A model generated the notes under the pieces. The model was not told the origin of the DNA and did not search any database. It saw only the letters and a list, made by a program, of their open reading frames with translations. Below are positions 33,738-42,870 of a stretch of DNA of 64,000 nucleotides, one piece after another. A program made the position numbers and the translations under genes. Every line of letters starts with the position of its first letter. Position 1 is the first letter of the stretch. This DNA comes from Rhodanobacteraceae bacterium (GTDB lineage Bacteria > Pseudomonadota > Gammaproteobacteria > Xanthomonadales > Rhodanobacteraceae), in assembly GCA_004299555.1 (NCBI GenBank), contig SCQU01000021.1, positions 115,308 through 179,307 on the forward strand. Direction: 5' to 3'.

Positions 33738-34172
33738 TCAGCCGCCACCCTGCTTCTGTTTCTGTTCCAGCTGCTTCTGCTGCTCTTTGGTCAGGTTGGT
33801 CGGGTACAGCGGCCCGTACTTGCGCGCTTCCTGCAGCAAATCCTGCGGCGTTTCCTTCATGAAGTTGCCGTCGGTACGCACCAGCGCATCGTTGTCGAAG
33901 TACAGCTTCAGGGTGCGTTCCTTCACGGTGCCGCCACGGTGCTGCATGGTGGCGACGTAACTCCACTGGTTGGAGTTGAACGGGCTGACCACCGACGGCG
34001 TTCCCAGCAGCGCGACCACCTGCTGCTTGGTGAGGCCGGGCTTCAGCGCGGACACGTTCTTGGCGATCAGCAGGTTTCCCTGCTGTACGTCGGGAACGTA
34101 GATGGCGTGGCAGGCGCCAAGCGTCAGGGCGCTGGCGGCGACAAGCAGGAGTGCGGGGATCGTTGTGCGCAT
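33738..34172 (-). CDS. bamE: Outer-membrane assembly lipoprotein BamE
   Basis: A 144-residue lipoprotein of the SmpA/OmlA family, a small subunit of the BAM complex that folds beta-barrel proteins into the outer membrane. The lipobox is LTLGAC near residue 22. The mature domain shows YVPDVQQGNLL, the LKPGLTKQQVVALLGTPSVV block and WSYVATMQHRGGTVKERTLKLYF. The C-terminus is rich in Gln and Lys. An in-frame GTG nine bases upstream of the ATG is possible. Divergent pairing with fur, seen here, is conserved in pseudomonads and xanthomonads. Confidence 0.94.
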   Translation of the reverse strand: MRTTIPALLLVAASALTLGACHAIYVPDVQQGNLLIAKNVSALKPGLTKQQVVALLGTPSVVSPFNSNQWSYVATMQHRGGTVKERTLKLYFDNDALVRTDGNFMKETPQDLLQEARKYGPLYPTNLTKEQQKQLEQKQKQGGG

Positions 34173-34182
34173 CGTCGACACG

Positions 34183-34210
34183 TTGGGCGGTGAACTGTGA
34201 ATGATACACT
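34183..34210 (+). promoter_or_regulatory. Putative fur promoter in the bamE-fur divergent region
   Basis: TTGGGC (34183-34188) and TACACT (34205-34210) are 16 bases apart, about 50 bases ahead of the fur start. On the other strand TATCAT at 34206-34201 could serve bamE, so the two promoters may overlap. I see no convincing Fur box. Confidence 0.4.
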
Positions 34211-34263
34211 AGCCGGGTCTGCAGCTGGATCGTCAGACATCACGTCGGCATCGGAGTTCAGCC

Positions 34264-34677
34264 ATGGAGTCGCAAGACCTGCGCAACGTCGGGCTGAAGG
34301 TGACCCATCCGCGTATCCGGGTACTGGAAATCCTTGAAAACAGCCACGAGCACCTCACCGCGGAAAACATCTACAAGATGTTGCTGGAAGAGTCCGAGGA
34401 CATCGGGTTGGCAACCGTGTACCGCGTGCTCACCCAGTTCGAGGCGGCCGGGCTCGCGATCAAGCACAATTTCGAGGGTGGCCAGGCCGTCTACGAACTT
34501 GATCGCGGCCAGCACCACGACCACATGATCGACGTGACCACCGGCAAGGTGATCGAGTTCGTCAACGAAGAAATCGAAAAGCTGCAGCGCGAGATCGCGG
34601 CCAAGCACGGCTACGAGATTGCCGACCACTCGCTGGTGCTGTACGTCCGCCCGAAGAAGAAGGGTGGTTCCAGGTAG
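34264..34677 (+). CDS. fur: Ferric uptake regulator Fur
   Basis: A 137-residue iron-responsive repressor. The winged-helix N-terminus has VTHPRIRVLEILENSHEHL and DIGLATVYRVLTQFEAAGL (recognition helix near residue 50). The metal site segment HHDH is at 84-87. The zinc-binding CxxC pair that follows this segment in E. coli Fur is absent: the sequence reads MIDVTTGKV. Some other Fur proteins of pseudomonads and relatives also lack it. The protein would regulate iron uptake genome-wide. It is divergent from bamE. Confidence 0.95.
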   Translation: MESQDLRNVGLKVTHPRIRVLEILENSHEHLTAENIYKMLLEESEDIGLATVYRVLTQFEAAGLAIKHNFEGGQAVYELDRGQHHDHMIDVTTGKVIEFVNEEIEKLQREIAAKHGYEIADHSLVLYVRPKKKGGSR

Positions 34678-34763
34678 GCAACCGTGTCCCGCCGGTGGCT
34701 GGCCCGGCCGGCTGGTGCACGCCGCCATCGCGATTGAGCCACCTTCGATGCGACGTCGTGGGC

Positions 34764-36440
34764 CTACGGGGCCTGCGCCTTTTCCAGCATGCGTTTGGCG
34801 TGGGCGCGGGTCTCGCGGTCGATCTCCACGCCGCCCAGCATGCGCGCGAGCTCCTCACGGCGGGCCTTGGCATCCAGCGTCGTGATGTGCGTGCGTGTCA
34901 CCTTGCCGTCGATGGCCTTGGCCACCGCGAGGTGCGCGTGGCCTTGCGCCGCGACCTGCGGCAGATGGGTGACGCACAACACCTGGCAGCGTTCACCGAG
35001 CGTCCGCAGCTTGGCGCCCACGGTTTCGGCGACGGCACCGCCGATGCCGGCGTCGACTTCATCAAACACCATCGTGCCGACCGCGTCGGCGCCCAGCGCG
35101 GCGACTTCGATGGCAAGGCCGATGCGTGACAACTCGCCGCCGGATGCGACCTTGCGCAACGGACGCGGCGGCATTCCGGGGTTGGCGCTGACCATGAATT
35201 CACAGCGTTCGCGTCCCTGCGGGTCGGGTTCACCATCGGATTGCGCGTGCAGCTCCGCCGCGAACGTGCCGCCCGCCATGCCAAGTTCGCCCATCAGCAT
35301 CGTGACCGACTGGCCGAGTTTGTGCGCGCCGCCGTGGCGTTGCCTGGACAGTTTCGCCGCGGCCGCGGCGTAGTCTGCCAGGCACTGCTTTTGCTCTGCC
35401 GCAAGCTGGGCCAACGCGTCCCCGGCGCCTTCCAGCTCCGCCAGCTGGCCGCGCAGCGTGGCCGCGTGCGCGTACAGCTCCGCAACGGGCATCCGGTGGC
35501 GCCGCGAAAGGTCGTGCAACGCGGTAAGGTGGGCGTCGACTTCGGCGTAGCGCTGCGGATCAAGGTCGAGGCCCTCGGCGTAACGCGCCAGCGTGCTGGC
35601 AGCGTCGCCAATCTGGATCCCCGCGGCGTCCAGCGTGTCGACGGCCGACTGCAAGGCGGGGTCGATCCCGGCCAGATGCTCAAGCTCGCTACGCGCGCGG
35701 GCAACGCTGCGGCTGGCCGCAAATTCGCTGTCGCCGTCCAGCAGTTCGGCCAGGCCTGCCGCGCCTTCGGCCAGTTTGCCGGCGTTGGCCAGACGCCTGT
35801 GCTGGGTCTCAAGGTCGGCCAGCGCTTCCGCGGGCAGCGCCCAGCGCTCCAGTTCGGCGACCTCGTGCCGCAGCAGGTCGATGCGTTCGGCGCGGTCGTC
35901 GCCGCCCGTCAACGCGCGCACGCGCGCGGCCAGCGCGCGAAACTGCGACGCCAGGCCGCGCACCTTGGCGGCAGCGTCGTTGCAGTCGGCAACCGCGTCC
36001 AGCATCCGCAGCTGCTGGCTGCGGTCGAGCAGCGTCTGGTGCTCGTGCTGGCCATGGATTTCGACCAGCGCCGCGGCCAGCTCCGCCAATTGGCCGAGCG
36101 CCACGCTGCGCCCGTTGATCCACGCCCGTGAGCCGCCTTCGGCCGCGATGACCCGGCGCAGGCGACACGCACCGTCGGCATCGTCCAGCGCCTGCTCGCG
36201 CAGCCATGCACGCGCGGCGGGCGCGGCGTCGAGGTTGAATTCGGCGGCCAGTTCCGCGCGCTCGCAACCGCTGCGCACCATGCCAGCGTCCGCCCGCGTG
36301 CCCGACAGCAGCAGCAGCGCGTCCACCAGCAACGACTTGCCGGCGCCCGTCTCGCCGGTGACCACGGTCAGGCCTGGCCCCAACGCGATCTCGGCGGCCT
36401 CGACCACGGCGAAGTTGCGAACGGAGAGTTGACTGAGCAT
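34764..36440 (-). CDS. recN: DNA repair protein RecN
   Basis: A 558-residue SMC-like ATPase that acts early in double-strand-break repair. The head is split: Walker A GETGAGKS near residue 30 at the N-terminus, and the signature SGGELSRIGLAIE with Walker B MVFDEVDAGIGG near residues 435-475. A long coiled-coil-prone middle (about 150-350) separates them. The ATG at 36440 matches the conserved MLSQLSVRNFAVVE. It is divergent from hrcA. A TAGAAT hexamer and a small dyad lie just upstream; RecN is often SOS-controlled but I see no standard LexA box. Confidence 0.95.
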   Translation of the reverse strand: MLSQLSVRNFAVVEAAEIALGPGLTVVTGETGAGKSLLVDALLLLSGTRADAGMVRSGCERAELAAEFNLDAAPAARAWLREQALDDADGACRLRRVIAAEGGSRAWINGRSVALGQLAELAAALVEIHGQHEHQTLLDRSQQLRMLDAVADCNDAAAKVRGLASQFRALAARVRALTGGDDRAERIDLLRHEVAELERWALPAEALADLETQHRRLANAGKLAEGAAGLAELLDGDSEFAASRSVARARSELEHLAGIDPALQSAVDTLDAAGIQIGDAASTLARYAEGLDLDPQRYAEVDAHLTALHDLSRRHRMPVAELYAHAATLRGQLAELEGAGDALAQLAAEQKQCLADYAAAAAKLSRQRHGGAHKLGQSVTMLMGELGMAGGTFAAELHAQSDGEPDPQGRERCEFMVSANPGMPPRPLRKVASGGELSRIGLAIEVAALGADAVGTMVFDEVDAGIGGAVAETVGAKLRTLGERCQVLCVTHLPQVAAQGHAHLAVAKAIDGKVTRTHITTLDAKARREELARMLGGVEIDRETRAHAKRMLEKAQAP

Positions 36441-36463
36441 GTGACCTACTGCCTGGAAGCCAT

Positions 36464-36477
36464 GATTCTAGTGAATC
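36464..36477. promoter_or_regulatory. Dyad GATTC-N4-GAATC at the recN -10 region
   Basis: The 14-base sequence has perfect 5-bp arms and contains TAGAAT on the minus strand (36470-36465), a near-consensus -10 for recN. It could be an operator or chance. It does not match the LexA box of enterics. Confidence 0.3.
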
Positions 36478-36491
36478 CAGGACGATGGATG

Positions 36492-36519
36492 CTTGCATTC
36501 CGCACCCGCGGCCCGTATT
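36492..36519 (+). promoter_or_regulatory. Sigma-32-type heat-shock promoter of hrcA
   Basis: CTTGCA (36492-36497) and CCCGTATT (36512-36519) with a 14-base spacer fit the sigma-32 pattern CTTGAA/CCCCATnT. Initiation near 36526 would exclude the ATG at 36522 as a start, favouring the GTG at 36552. No CIRCE repeat was found. Confidence 0.6.
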
Positions 36520-36551
36520 AAATGGTGCATCATTCCCGCATAGGGACCAGC

Positions 36552-37604
36552 GTGCCCACCCGTCACTCCCTCGATCCTCGCGCCCGCCACCTGCTGCGTA
36601 CGCTGATCGCCCAGTATCTGGACGCGGGGCAGCCGGTGGGTTCGCGCACGTTGTCGCGCTCGGCCGGACTGGACGTGAGCCCGGCGACGGTGCGCAACAT
36701 CATGTCGGATCTGGAAGAGCTGGGCCTGATCGCCTCGCCGCATACCTCGGCAGGGCGGGTACCCACGGCGCGCGGCCTGCGTCTGTTCGTTGACAGCCTG
36801 TTGGAGCTGAAACCGCTGACGCACGATGCCATGCTGCAGATCCAGCGCGAACTGCCGCGCGAGACGGCCACGTCGCGCGAATTGCTGGGCAGTGCGTCCA
36901 GCCTGCTGTCGGCCATGACCCACTTCGTCGGCCTCGTAACCGTGCCCGGCATGGCCGACGCCCCCTTGAAGCAGATCGAGTTTGTGTCGATCGGCGGGCG
37001 GCGGGTGTTGGCCATCCTCGTGTTCGCCGATGGCCAGGTGCAAAACCGGGTGCTCAACCTGAGCCAGCACTTCGACGCGCGCGCGCTGGAACACGCGGCC
37101 AACTATTTGAACGGGCACTACGCCGGCCTGCGCATCGACGATATCCGTGTGCGCATCCTGGCCGACCTGCGCGCCGCGGGCAGCGAGCTGAACCGGCTGC
37201 TCGATACCGCGGTCGAGGTGGCTGCCGAAACGTTTGCCCCCGAACCCCAATCGGACATGCTGGTCAGCGGCCAGACCAACCTGATGTCGGATGAGGAGGG
37301 CCCGCAGATCGAACACCTGCGCGAACTGTTCGAAGCGTTCCAGCGCAAGCGCGAGCTGCTGGCACTGCTCGAAGGCTGCGCGCGGTCGCCCGGCGTGCGC
37401 CTGTTCATCGGCGAGGAATCCGGCTTCGAACCGCTGACCGGCTACAGCCTGGTCAGTGCGCCCTACGGCGGCGACGGGCATGTACTGGGAGCGATCGGCG
37501 TGATCGGGCCCACGCGCATGGCTTATCATTCGGTCATTCCAGTGGTGCAGGCGACGGCGAGGCTGCTCACCGATGCCTTGAATCGCGGCACGCTGGCCAC
37601 ATAA
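36552..37604 (+). CDS. hrcA: Heat-inducible transcription repressor HrcA
   Basis: A 350-residue repressor of class I heat-shock genes in bacteria that have CIRCE operators. The N-terminal winged helix shows YLDAGQPVGSRTLSRSAGLDVSPATVRNIMSDLEELGL (about residues 18-56). The C-terminal GAF-like domain includes the YSLVSAPYGGDGHVLGAIGVIGPTRM block, and the ending matches the family. The GTG at 36552 has AGGGA seven bases upstream; an ATG at 36522 lies before the likely transcription start. No CIRCE element is visible nearby, so in this genome the target may be distant or divergent. Confidence 0.93.
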   Translation: MPTRHSLDPRARHLLRTLIAQYLDAGQPVGSRTLSRSAGLDVSPATVRNIMSDLEELGLIASPHTSAGRVPTARGLRLFVDSLLELKPLTHDAMLQIQRELPRETATSRELLGSASSLLSAMTHFVGLVTVPGMADAPLKQIEFVSIGGRRVLAILVFADGQVQNRVLNLSQHFDARALEHAANYLNGHYAGLRIDDIRVRILADLRAAGSELNRLLDTAVEVAAETFAPEPQSDMLVSGQTNLMSDEEGPQIEHLRELFEAFQRKRELLALLEGCARSPGVRLFIGEESGFEPLTGYSLVSAPYGGDGHVLGAIGVIGPTRMAYHSVIPVVQATARLLTDALNRGTLAT

Positions 37605-37620
37605 CTTCGTTTAGCCGCGC

Positions 37621-37652
37621 CACCGGCTGCGCCTTCGCGGGCGCAGCCGGTG
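37621..37652 (+). terminator. 13-bp perfect stem-loop between hrcA and grpE
   Basis: CACCGGCTGCGCC pairs with GGCGCAGCCGGTG across a 6-base loop, followed by GTCATTTTGTT. The partial T-tract suggests attenuation or an mRNA processing/stability element inside the operon rather than full termination. Confidence 0.55.
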
Positions 37653-37676
37653 GTCATTTTGTTCACAGGAGCCTGC

Positions 37677-38225
37677 ATGATGCACCCGAAGGAATCGCCC
37701 GAGTCGACGCCGCCGGTTGATGAAAATGCGCCGCCCGCGACCGCACCTGCCAACGCCGATGAGCTGGAAACGTTGACCCGGCAGCTGGCTGAAGCGGAGG
37801 CGAATCTCGCCGGTATGCATGACACGCTGTTGCGTGAGCGCGCCGATCTTGAGAACCAGCGCAAGCGCATGCAGCGCGATCTGGAGCAAAGCCTCAAGTT
37901 TGCCAATGAAAAGCTGCTGCGCGACCTGCTGCCGGTCTACGACGGCCTTGAAAGCGGGCTGGCGGTCGAGACGGCCGACGTTGCGGTCATGCGCGAAGGC
38001 CTGAGCCTGACCTTGAAGGCGTTGCTCAAGGTGGCCGAGAGCAACGGGCTCGAGCAGGTGAACCCCCTCGGCCAGCCGCTGGATCCGGAACGCCACCACG
38101 CGGTCAGCCTGGTGGAAGCGCCCGACCAGCCGGCGGGCACCGTGGTCGGGGTGATGCAGAAAGGCTATGTGCTGAATGGCCGGTTGCTGCGGCCGGCGTT
38201 GGTGACGGTCGCGAAAGAGCCGTAG
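37677..38225 (+). CDS. grpE: Nucleotide exchange factor GrpE
   Basis: A 182-residue co-chaperone that releases ADP from DnaK. The N-terminus is disordered and acidic/proline-rich to about residue 30, followed by a long coiled coil (about 35-95) with RADLENQRKRMQRDLEQSLKFA, and the beta domain with the family signature NPLGQPLDPERHHAVSLVEAPDQPAGTVVGVMQKGY near residues 125-160. CAGGAG lies six bases before the ATG at 37677; the next codon is also ATG. It is the second gene of the heat-shock operon. Confidence 0.95.
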   Translation: MMHPKESPESTPPVDENAPPATAPANADELETLTRQLAEAEANLAGMHDTLLRERADLENQRKRMQRDLEQSLKFANEKLLRDLLPVYDGLESGLAVETADVAVMREGLSLTLKALLKVAESNGLEQVNPLGQPLDPERHHAVSLVEAPDQPAGTVVGVMQKGYVLNGRLLRPALVTVAKEP

Positions 38226-38309
38226 GGAACCAGGGCCAGGGCCGGCCATCCGGCGCACGGGTTGAACGGGCGTCGCGGCTGATGCTGAACAGGCGACTTT
38301 GACCTTGGC

Positions 38310-38337
38310 CTTGACATAGCGCCGCCAACCCCCAGTT
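38310..38337 (+). promoter_or_regulatory. Sigma-32-type promoter of dnaK
   Basis: CTTGAC (38310-38315) and CCCCAGTT (38330-38337) are separated by 14 bases, close to the sigma-32 consensus. It lies about 50 bases ahead of the dnaK ATG and implies a second heat-shock start within the operon. Confidence 0.65.
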
Positions 38338-38388
38338 TGTGTTCAAGATCGGACGGCCCAGCGGCCGCAATCATCCAGGAGCTGAAAC

Positions 38389-40323
38389 ATGAGCAAGATC
38401 ATCGGTATCGACCTCGGCACGACCAATTCGTGTGTCGCGATCATGGAAGGCGCGAAGACGCGCGTGATCGAGAATTCCGAAGGCGATCGCACCACGCCGT
38501 CAACCGTTGCATTCGCGAAAGACGGCGAAGTGCTGGTTGGCGCGTCGGCCAAGCGCCAGGCCGTCACCAACCCCGGGAACACCTTCTACGCCGTCAAGCG
38601 CCTCATCGGGCGCAAGTTCACCGACGCCGAGGTGCAAAAGGACCTCAACGTGGTGCCGTACAAGATCGTCGCGCACTCCAATGGCGACGCGTGGCTGCAG
38701 ACGGCCGACGGCAAGCAGATGGCGCCGCCGGAAATCTCGGCCAAGGTGCTGATGAAGATGAAGAAGACCGCCGAGGATTTCCTGGGCGAGCCCGTCACCG
38801 AGGCGGTCATCACGGTGCCGGCGTACTTCAACGACAGCCAGCGTCAGGCGACCAAGGACGCCGGCAAGATCGCCGGGCTCGAGGTCAAGCGCATCATCAA
38901 CGAACCGACGGCTGCCGCGCTGGCCTATGGCCTCGACAAGCAGGGCGGCGATCGCAAGATCGCGGTGTATGACCTTGGCGGCGGCACCTTCGACGTATCG
39001 ATCATCGAGATCGCCGAGGTCGATGGCGAAAAGCAGTTCGAGGTACTGGCCACCAATGGCGACACCTTCCTCGGCGGCGAAGACTTCGACAAGCGCGTCA
39101 TCGATTACCTGGTCGACGAGTTCAAGAAGGATCAGGGCGTCGACCTCAAGAACGACCCGCTGGCGCTGCAGCGCCTGAAGGACGCGGCCGAGCGCGCCAA
39201 GATCGAGCTGTCCTCGACCCATCAGACCGAAGTGAACCTGCCGTACGTGACGGCTGATGCTTCGGGTCCGAAGCACCTCAACATCAAGTTGACCCGCGCG
39301 AAACTCGAAGCGCTGGTCGAGGACCTGGTCAAGCGCACGATTGATCCGTGCCGTACGGCGTTGAACGACGCCAACCTGCGCGTGTCCGACATCGCCGAGG
39401 TCATCCTTGTCGGTGGCCAGACGCGCATGCCCAAGGTGCAGGAAGCGGTCAAGGATTTCTTTGGCAAGGAGCCGCACAAGGACGTGAACCCGGACGAAGC
39501 CGTCGCCGTTGGCGCAGCCGTGCAGGGCGGTGTGCTGTCGGGTACCGTCAAGGACGTGCTGCTGCTCGACGTGACCCCGCTGTCGCTGGGCATCGAGACG
39601 ATGGGCGGCGTGATGACGAAGCTGATCGACAAGAACACCACGATTCCGACCAAGGCCTCGCAGGTGTTCTCCACCGCCGAGGACAACCAGAGCGCGGTAA
39701 CCGTGCACGTGCTGCAGGGCGAGCGCGATCAGGCCCGCTTCAACAAGTCGCTGGCGAAGTTTGACCTGGCCGGCATCCAGCCGGCGCCGCGCGGCATGCC
39801 GCAGATCGAAGTCAGTTTTGACATCGACGCCAATGGCATCCTGCACGTCGCCGCCAAGGACAAGAACACCGGCAAGGAACAGCGCATCGAGATCAAGGCC
39901 GGCTCCGGCCTGTCCGACGAGGAAATCCAGAAAATGGTGTCCGACGCCGAGGCGCACCGCGAGGAAGACAAGAAGTTCCAGGAGCTGGTGGCGGTCCACA
40001 ACAAGGCCGACCAGCTCGTACATGCAACGCGGCAAGCCATCAAGGAACATGGCGGCAAGGTCGGCAGCGACGTGATCGGGCGCATCGAGGAATCGGTGGC
40101 CGAGCTGGAAAAGGTCATGAAGGGCGATGACAAGGCTGCCATCGAGTCGCGCATCGCGAAGACCGAAGAAGCCGCGCAGTCGCTGATGGCGGCGGCGCAG
40201 GCGGGTGGCGCGCAGCCTGGCCCGCAACCGGGCGCGCAGCAGCAGGCGCCGGGCGGCGGCAGTGCGTCACCAGATGACGTCGTCGATGCCGAGTTTACCG
40301 AGGTCAAGGACAAGGACAAATAG
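38389..40323 (+). CDS. dnaK: Chaperone protein DnaK (Hsp70)
   Basis: A 644-residue Hsp70. The ATPase domain begins [18 protein letters not shown], contains the phosphate loop [14 protein letters not shown] near residue 196 and the [19 protein letters not shown] segment near residue 342. The linker [18 protein letters not shown] precedes the substrate-binding domain, and the C-terminal tail is Gly/Gln-rich, ending [15 protein letters not shown]. It refolds proteins with DnaJ and GrpE in the cytosol. CAGGAG precedes the ATG at 38389. Its own sigma-32-like promoter lies upstream. Confidence 0.98.
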   Translation: MSKIIGIDLGTTNSCVAIMEGAKTRVIENSEGDRTTPSTVAFAKDGEVLVGASAKRQAVTNPGNTFYAVKRLIGRKFTDAEVQKDLNVVPYKIVAHSNGDAWLQTADGKQMAPPEISAKVLMKMKKTAEDFLGEPVTEAVITVPAYFNDSQRQATKDAGKIAGLEVKRIINEPTAAALAYGLDKQGGDRKIAVYDLGGGTFDVSIIEIAEVDGEKQFEVLATNGDTFLGGEDFDKRVIDYLVDEFKKDQGVDLKNDPLALQRLKDAAERAKIELSSTHQTEVNLPYVTADASGPKHLNIKLTRAKLEALVEDLVKRTIDPCRTALNDANLRVSDIAEVILVGGQTRMPKVQEAVKDFFGKEPHKDVNPDEAVAVGAAVQGGVLSGTVKDVLLLDVTPLSLGIETMGGVMTKLIDKNTTIPTKASQVFSTAEDNQSAVTVHVLQGERDQARFNKSLAKFDLAGIQPAPRGMPQIEVSFDIDANGILHVAAKDKNTGKEQRIEIKAGSGLSDEEIQKMVSDAEAHREEDKKFQELVAVHNKADQLVHATRQAIKEHGGKVGSDVIGRIEESVAELEKVMKGDDKAAIESRIAKTEEAAQSLMAAAQAGGAQPGPQPGAQQQAPGGGSASPDDVVDAEFTEVKDKDK

Positions 40324-40757
40324 GCATCATCCATCGGCGCTCCGCGTCGATGGCGCAACTGCCCGCGTTCGACCGGCACTGCAACCCGTGCCGTTCAACG
40401 CGGGCGGTTCCGTTGCAGGGGCGCACGGAGCGAAGTGCACAAGGAGGCGGGCTCGAGGCCTTTACGGATGGCGGGACGGTGGTGCCCAGGGCCATGGCAC
40501 TGGAGCTCAAGCGACTTCACGTCCCCGGGCGCCGGAACTGGTCGGATGCGGCCGGTTGCCTCGAGCATCATCTGCATCGGCTTGTATTGGAACCATCGTC
40601 ACCACATGTTGCTGGTGACCAGGCACGGCAAGGGACGCGTGATGCTGGCAGACCTGCATGGGTTGTTCCGGGGGACGTCGGTGCGGTTCACCGACACGGG
40701 GATGAGCAAAAACCACTTCGCCACGGTGCCGGTGGCCCTTTGTGGATTCGTACTTTG
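40324..40757. other. Intergenic region dnaK-dnaJ, upstream part
   Basis: The DNA between dnaK and dnaJ is 667 bases long. The first 430 bases hold no convincing gene. A short stem (CCATCG and CGATGG, 40331-40353) follows dnaK without a T-run. I saw no clear sigma-32 promoter for dnaJ here. Confidence 0.45.
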
Positions 40758-40994
40758 ATGATGGGCGGGGCATTTGTGCAGATGCAACATGAAAGCGTGA
40801 AACCCAATGACCGCGACGCGGCCCTTTCGCAAGCCGCCGGCCGCGGCACGAAGGGCTGGTTGGCGCTGATTTTGCGTCTCGCGGCATTGGCAGCCGTGGC
40901 GTGGGTGCCGCCCGTGTCTGGCGCTTTGCGTACTGTGGTGGCCGCGATCCGGGTCACTCCCAGTGGCCGGATCGAGGCAAGGCTCCAGGCATGA
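40758..40994 (+). CDS. Possible small membrane protein overlapping dnaJ start
   Basis: An open frame of 78 codons from ATG 40758 ends in a TGA that overlaps the dnaJ ATG by four bases (ATGA, 40991-40994). The predicted product has a charged N-terminal half, one hydrophobic segment [20 protein letters not shown] near residues 40-60 and a basic end. The ribosome site is poor at 40758 and at the internal ATG 40782. The exact coupling overlap and single membrane span favour a real gene, but the DNA could also be non-coding. I recognise no family. Confidence 0.35.
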   Translation: MMGGAFVQMQHESVKPNDRDAALSQAAGRGTKGWLALILRLAALAAVAWVPPVSGALRTVVAAIRVTPSGRIEARLQA

Positions 40995-42115
40995 AACGCG
41001 ACTACTACGAAGTACTGGGTGTGTCGCGGGGCGCCTCGGCCGATGAGCTGAAAAAGGCGTTCCGCCGGCTGGCGATGAAGAACCACCCCGATCGCTGCCC
41101 CGGTGATCCAGGCGCGGCGGATCGGTTCAAGGAGGCCAACGAGGCCTACGAGGTATTGGGCAACGCCGAGCGCCGGGCGCTGTATGACCAGTACGGACAT
41201 GCGGCGTTCGAGAACGGCATTGGCGCGGGCCGCCGCGGCGGTGGCGCGCCGTTTGGCAACGTGGGAGACGTGTTCGGGGACATTTTTTCGGACATCTTCG
41301 GCGGCGGGCGGCGGGCGGCACGCGGTTCGGATCTGCGCTATGTGCTCGAGCTCGACCTCGAGGAAGCGGTGGCGGGTGTGGAAAAGCGCATCCATGTACC
41401 GACGCTCGTCAACTGCCACTACTGCAACGCCACCGGTTCGGAGGATGGCAAGGTGGCGACCTGCCAGACCTGCCGTGGTCAAGGCCGCGTGCGGATGCAG
41501 AACGGCATTTTTTCCATCCAGCAGGCTTGCCCGCGCTGCGGCGGGTCCGGGCGCGTGATCGTGACGCCGTGCAAGCACTGTCACGGCGAGGGCCGGCTGG
41601 AAGACGAACGCAGCCTCGAGGTGAAGGTGCCAGCGGGCGTCGATGACGGCGACCGCATCCGGCTTGCAGGGCAGGGTGAGGCCGGGCCGTCCGGTTCGAC
41701 ACCGGGCGATTTGTACGTTGAAATCAACGTGCGCGAGCACCCGATCTTCAGGCGCGAGGGTGACGACCTGCGCTGCGAGGTGCCGATCCGGTTCGCGCAA
41801 GCCGCGCTCGGCGCCGAGATCGAGGTGCCGGTCCTCGGCGGCGCGACCAAGATCACGGTGCCGCCGGAAACCCAGACCGGGCAGGAATTCCGCCTGCGCG
41901 GGCAGGGGGTCAAATCCGTCCGCAGCCGGCGACCGGGCGACCTGTACTGCACCGTCGTCGTGGAGACGCCGGTACGGCTCGACAAGCAGCAGCGCGAGTT
42001 GCTCGAACGGTTTGAAGCCACCTTTGCCGATGCCGCCGAATGCAAGAAGCACTCGCCGCGTGCCAGCGGTTTCGTTGATGGCGTCAAACAGTTCTGGTCG
42101 AAGATGACCGGCTAG
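40991..42115 (+). CDS. dnaJ: Chaperone protein DnaJ
   Basis: A 374-residue Hsp40 that stimulates DnaK ATPase. The J domain starts [24 protein letters not shown] with the HPD motif near residue 35 (NHPDR). A Gly/Phe-rich linker follows (about 75-105). Four zinc-finger repeats are [24 protein letters not shown] and CKHCHGEG (about 140-210); the first has Ala in place of the usual Gly. The ATG at 40991 is fixed by homology. dapB follows 11 bases downstream in the same direction. Confidence 0.97.
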   Translation: MKRDYYEVLGVSRGASADELKKAFRRLAMKNHPDRCPGDPGAADRFKEANEAYEVLGNAERRALYDQYGHAAFENGIGAGRRGGGAPFGNVGDVFGDIFSDIFGGGRRAARGSDLRYVLELDLEEAVAGVEKRIHVPTLVNCHYCNATGSEDGKVATCQTCRGQGRVRMQNGIFSIQQACPRCGGSGRVIVTPCKHCHGEGRLEDERSLEVKVPAGVDDGDRIRLAGQGEAGPSGSTPGDLYVEINVREHPIFRREGDDLRCEVPIRFAQAALGAEIEVPVLGGATKITVPPETQTGQEFRLRGQGVKSVRSRRPGDLYCTVVVETPVRLDKQQRELLERFEATFADAAECKKHSPRASGFVDGVKQFWSKMTG

Positions 42116-42126
42116 GCATTGTCCCC

Positions 42127-42870
42127 ATGACAGAGGCCATCCAACTTGCAATCAGCGGCGCTACCGGGCGCATGGGCCGCGTGCTGCAGGACCTGCTGCG
42201 CGACGAGACGCGTTTCCAGCTGGCGGCGAAACTGGCAAGCGACCGCAACTGGCGCGCCGCACCGGCGCTGGACGTCGTGGTCGACTTCAGTGCTCCGGCC
42301 GGGTTTGATGCCGCGCTTGCGCATTGCCGGCAGCACGGCATTGCCCTGGTCAGCGGCACCACCGGGCTGGATGCGGCGCAGCGCTCCGCGATCGCTGATG
42401 CCGCGCATGCAATTCCGATCCTCTGCGCGGCCAATTTCAGTCTAGGGATTGCGGTATTGACGCGCCTGTTGCACGACGCCGCGGCGATCCTTCCGGGATG
42501 GGATTTGGAAATCCTCGAAGCGCATCACGCGGGCAAGATCGACGCACCATCCGGCACCGCGTTGGCGCTGGGCCGTGCCGCAGCCGCCGCGCGGGGCCAG
42601 GATTTTGACGCGGTGGCGTCGTTGTCGCGCGCGCGGCAGGCCGTCCCGCGCCAGGCTGGCAGCATAGGCTTTGCCGCGCTGCGCGCCGGGGACATCGTGG
42701 GCGAACATACCGCGCTGCTGGCGGCAGCTGGCGAGCGGTTGGAGCTCACGCACCGCGCCACCGATCGCGCCATCTTCGCGCGCGGCGCGCTGGCGGCGGC
42801 GGCGTGGATCAGCGGCAAGCCCGCAGGGCTCTACTCACTGGACGACGTGTTGGCGTACCCAGGCGCGTGA
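42127..42870 (+). CDS. dapB: 4-hydroxy-tetrahydrodipicolinate reductase DapB
   Basis: A 247-residue NAD(P)H-dependent enzyme of lysine and meso-diaminopimelate synthesis. The dinucleotide loop is GATGRMGR (11-18), SGTTG is at 76-80 and the catalytic signature EAHHAGKIDAPSGTA at 131-145; RAGDIVGEHT follows near residue 182. The start is ATG 42127, 11 bases after dnaJ. In many Xanthomonadales dapB is followed by carA; here a minus-strand block intervenes. The 3' end overlaps the convergent cytochrome gene by 36 bases. Confidence 0.96.
   Translation: MTEAIQLAISGATGRMGRVLQDLLRDETRFQLAAKLASDRNWRAAPALDVVVDFSAPAGFDAALAHCRQHGIALVSGTTGLDAAQRSAIADAAHAIPILCAANFSLGIAVLTRLLHDAAAILPGWDLEILEAHHAGKIDAPSGTALALGRAAAAARGQDFDAVASLSRARQAVPRQAGSIGFAALRAGDIVGEHTALLAAAGERLELTHRATDRAIFARGALAAAAWISGKPAGLYSLDDVLAYPGA

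Noticed and set aside
36522..36524. ATG at 36522 as the hrcA start
   Set aside because: It lies directly after the probable sigma-32 -10 and before the expected transcription start, and has no ribosome site; GTG 36552 has AGGGA upstream.
38500..40227. A 575-codon open frame antisense to dnaK
   Set aside because: dnaK is unmistakable; antisense open frames over dnaK are a common high-GC artefact.
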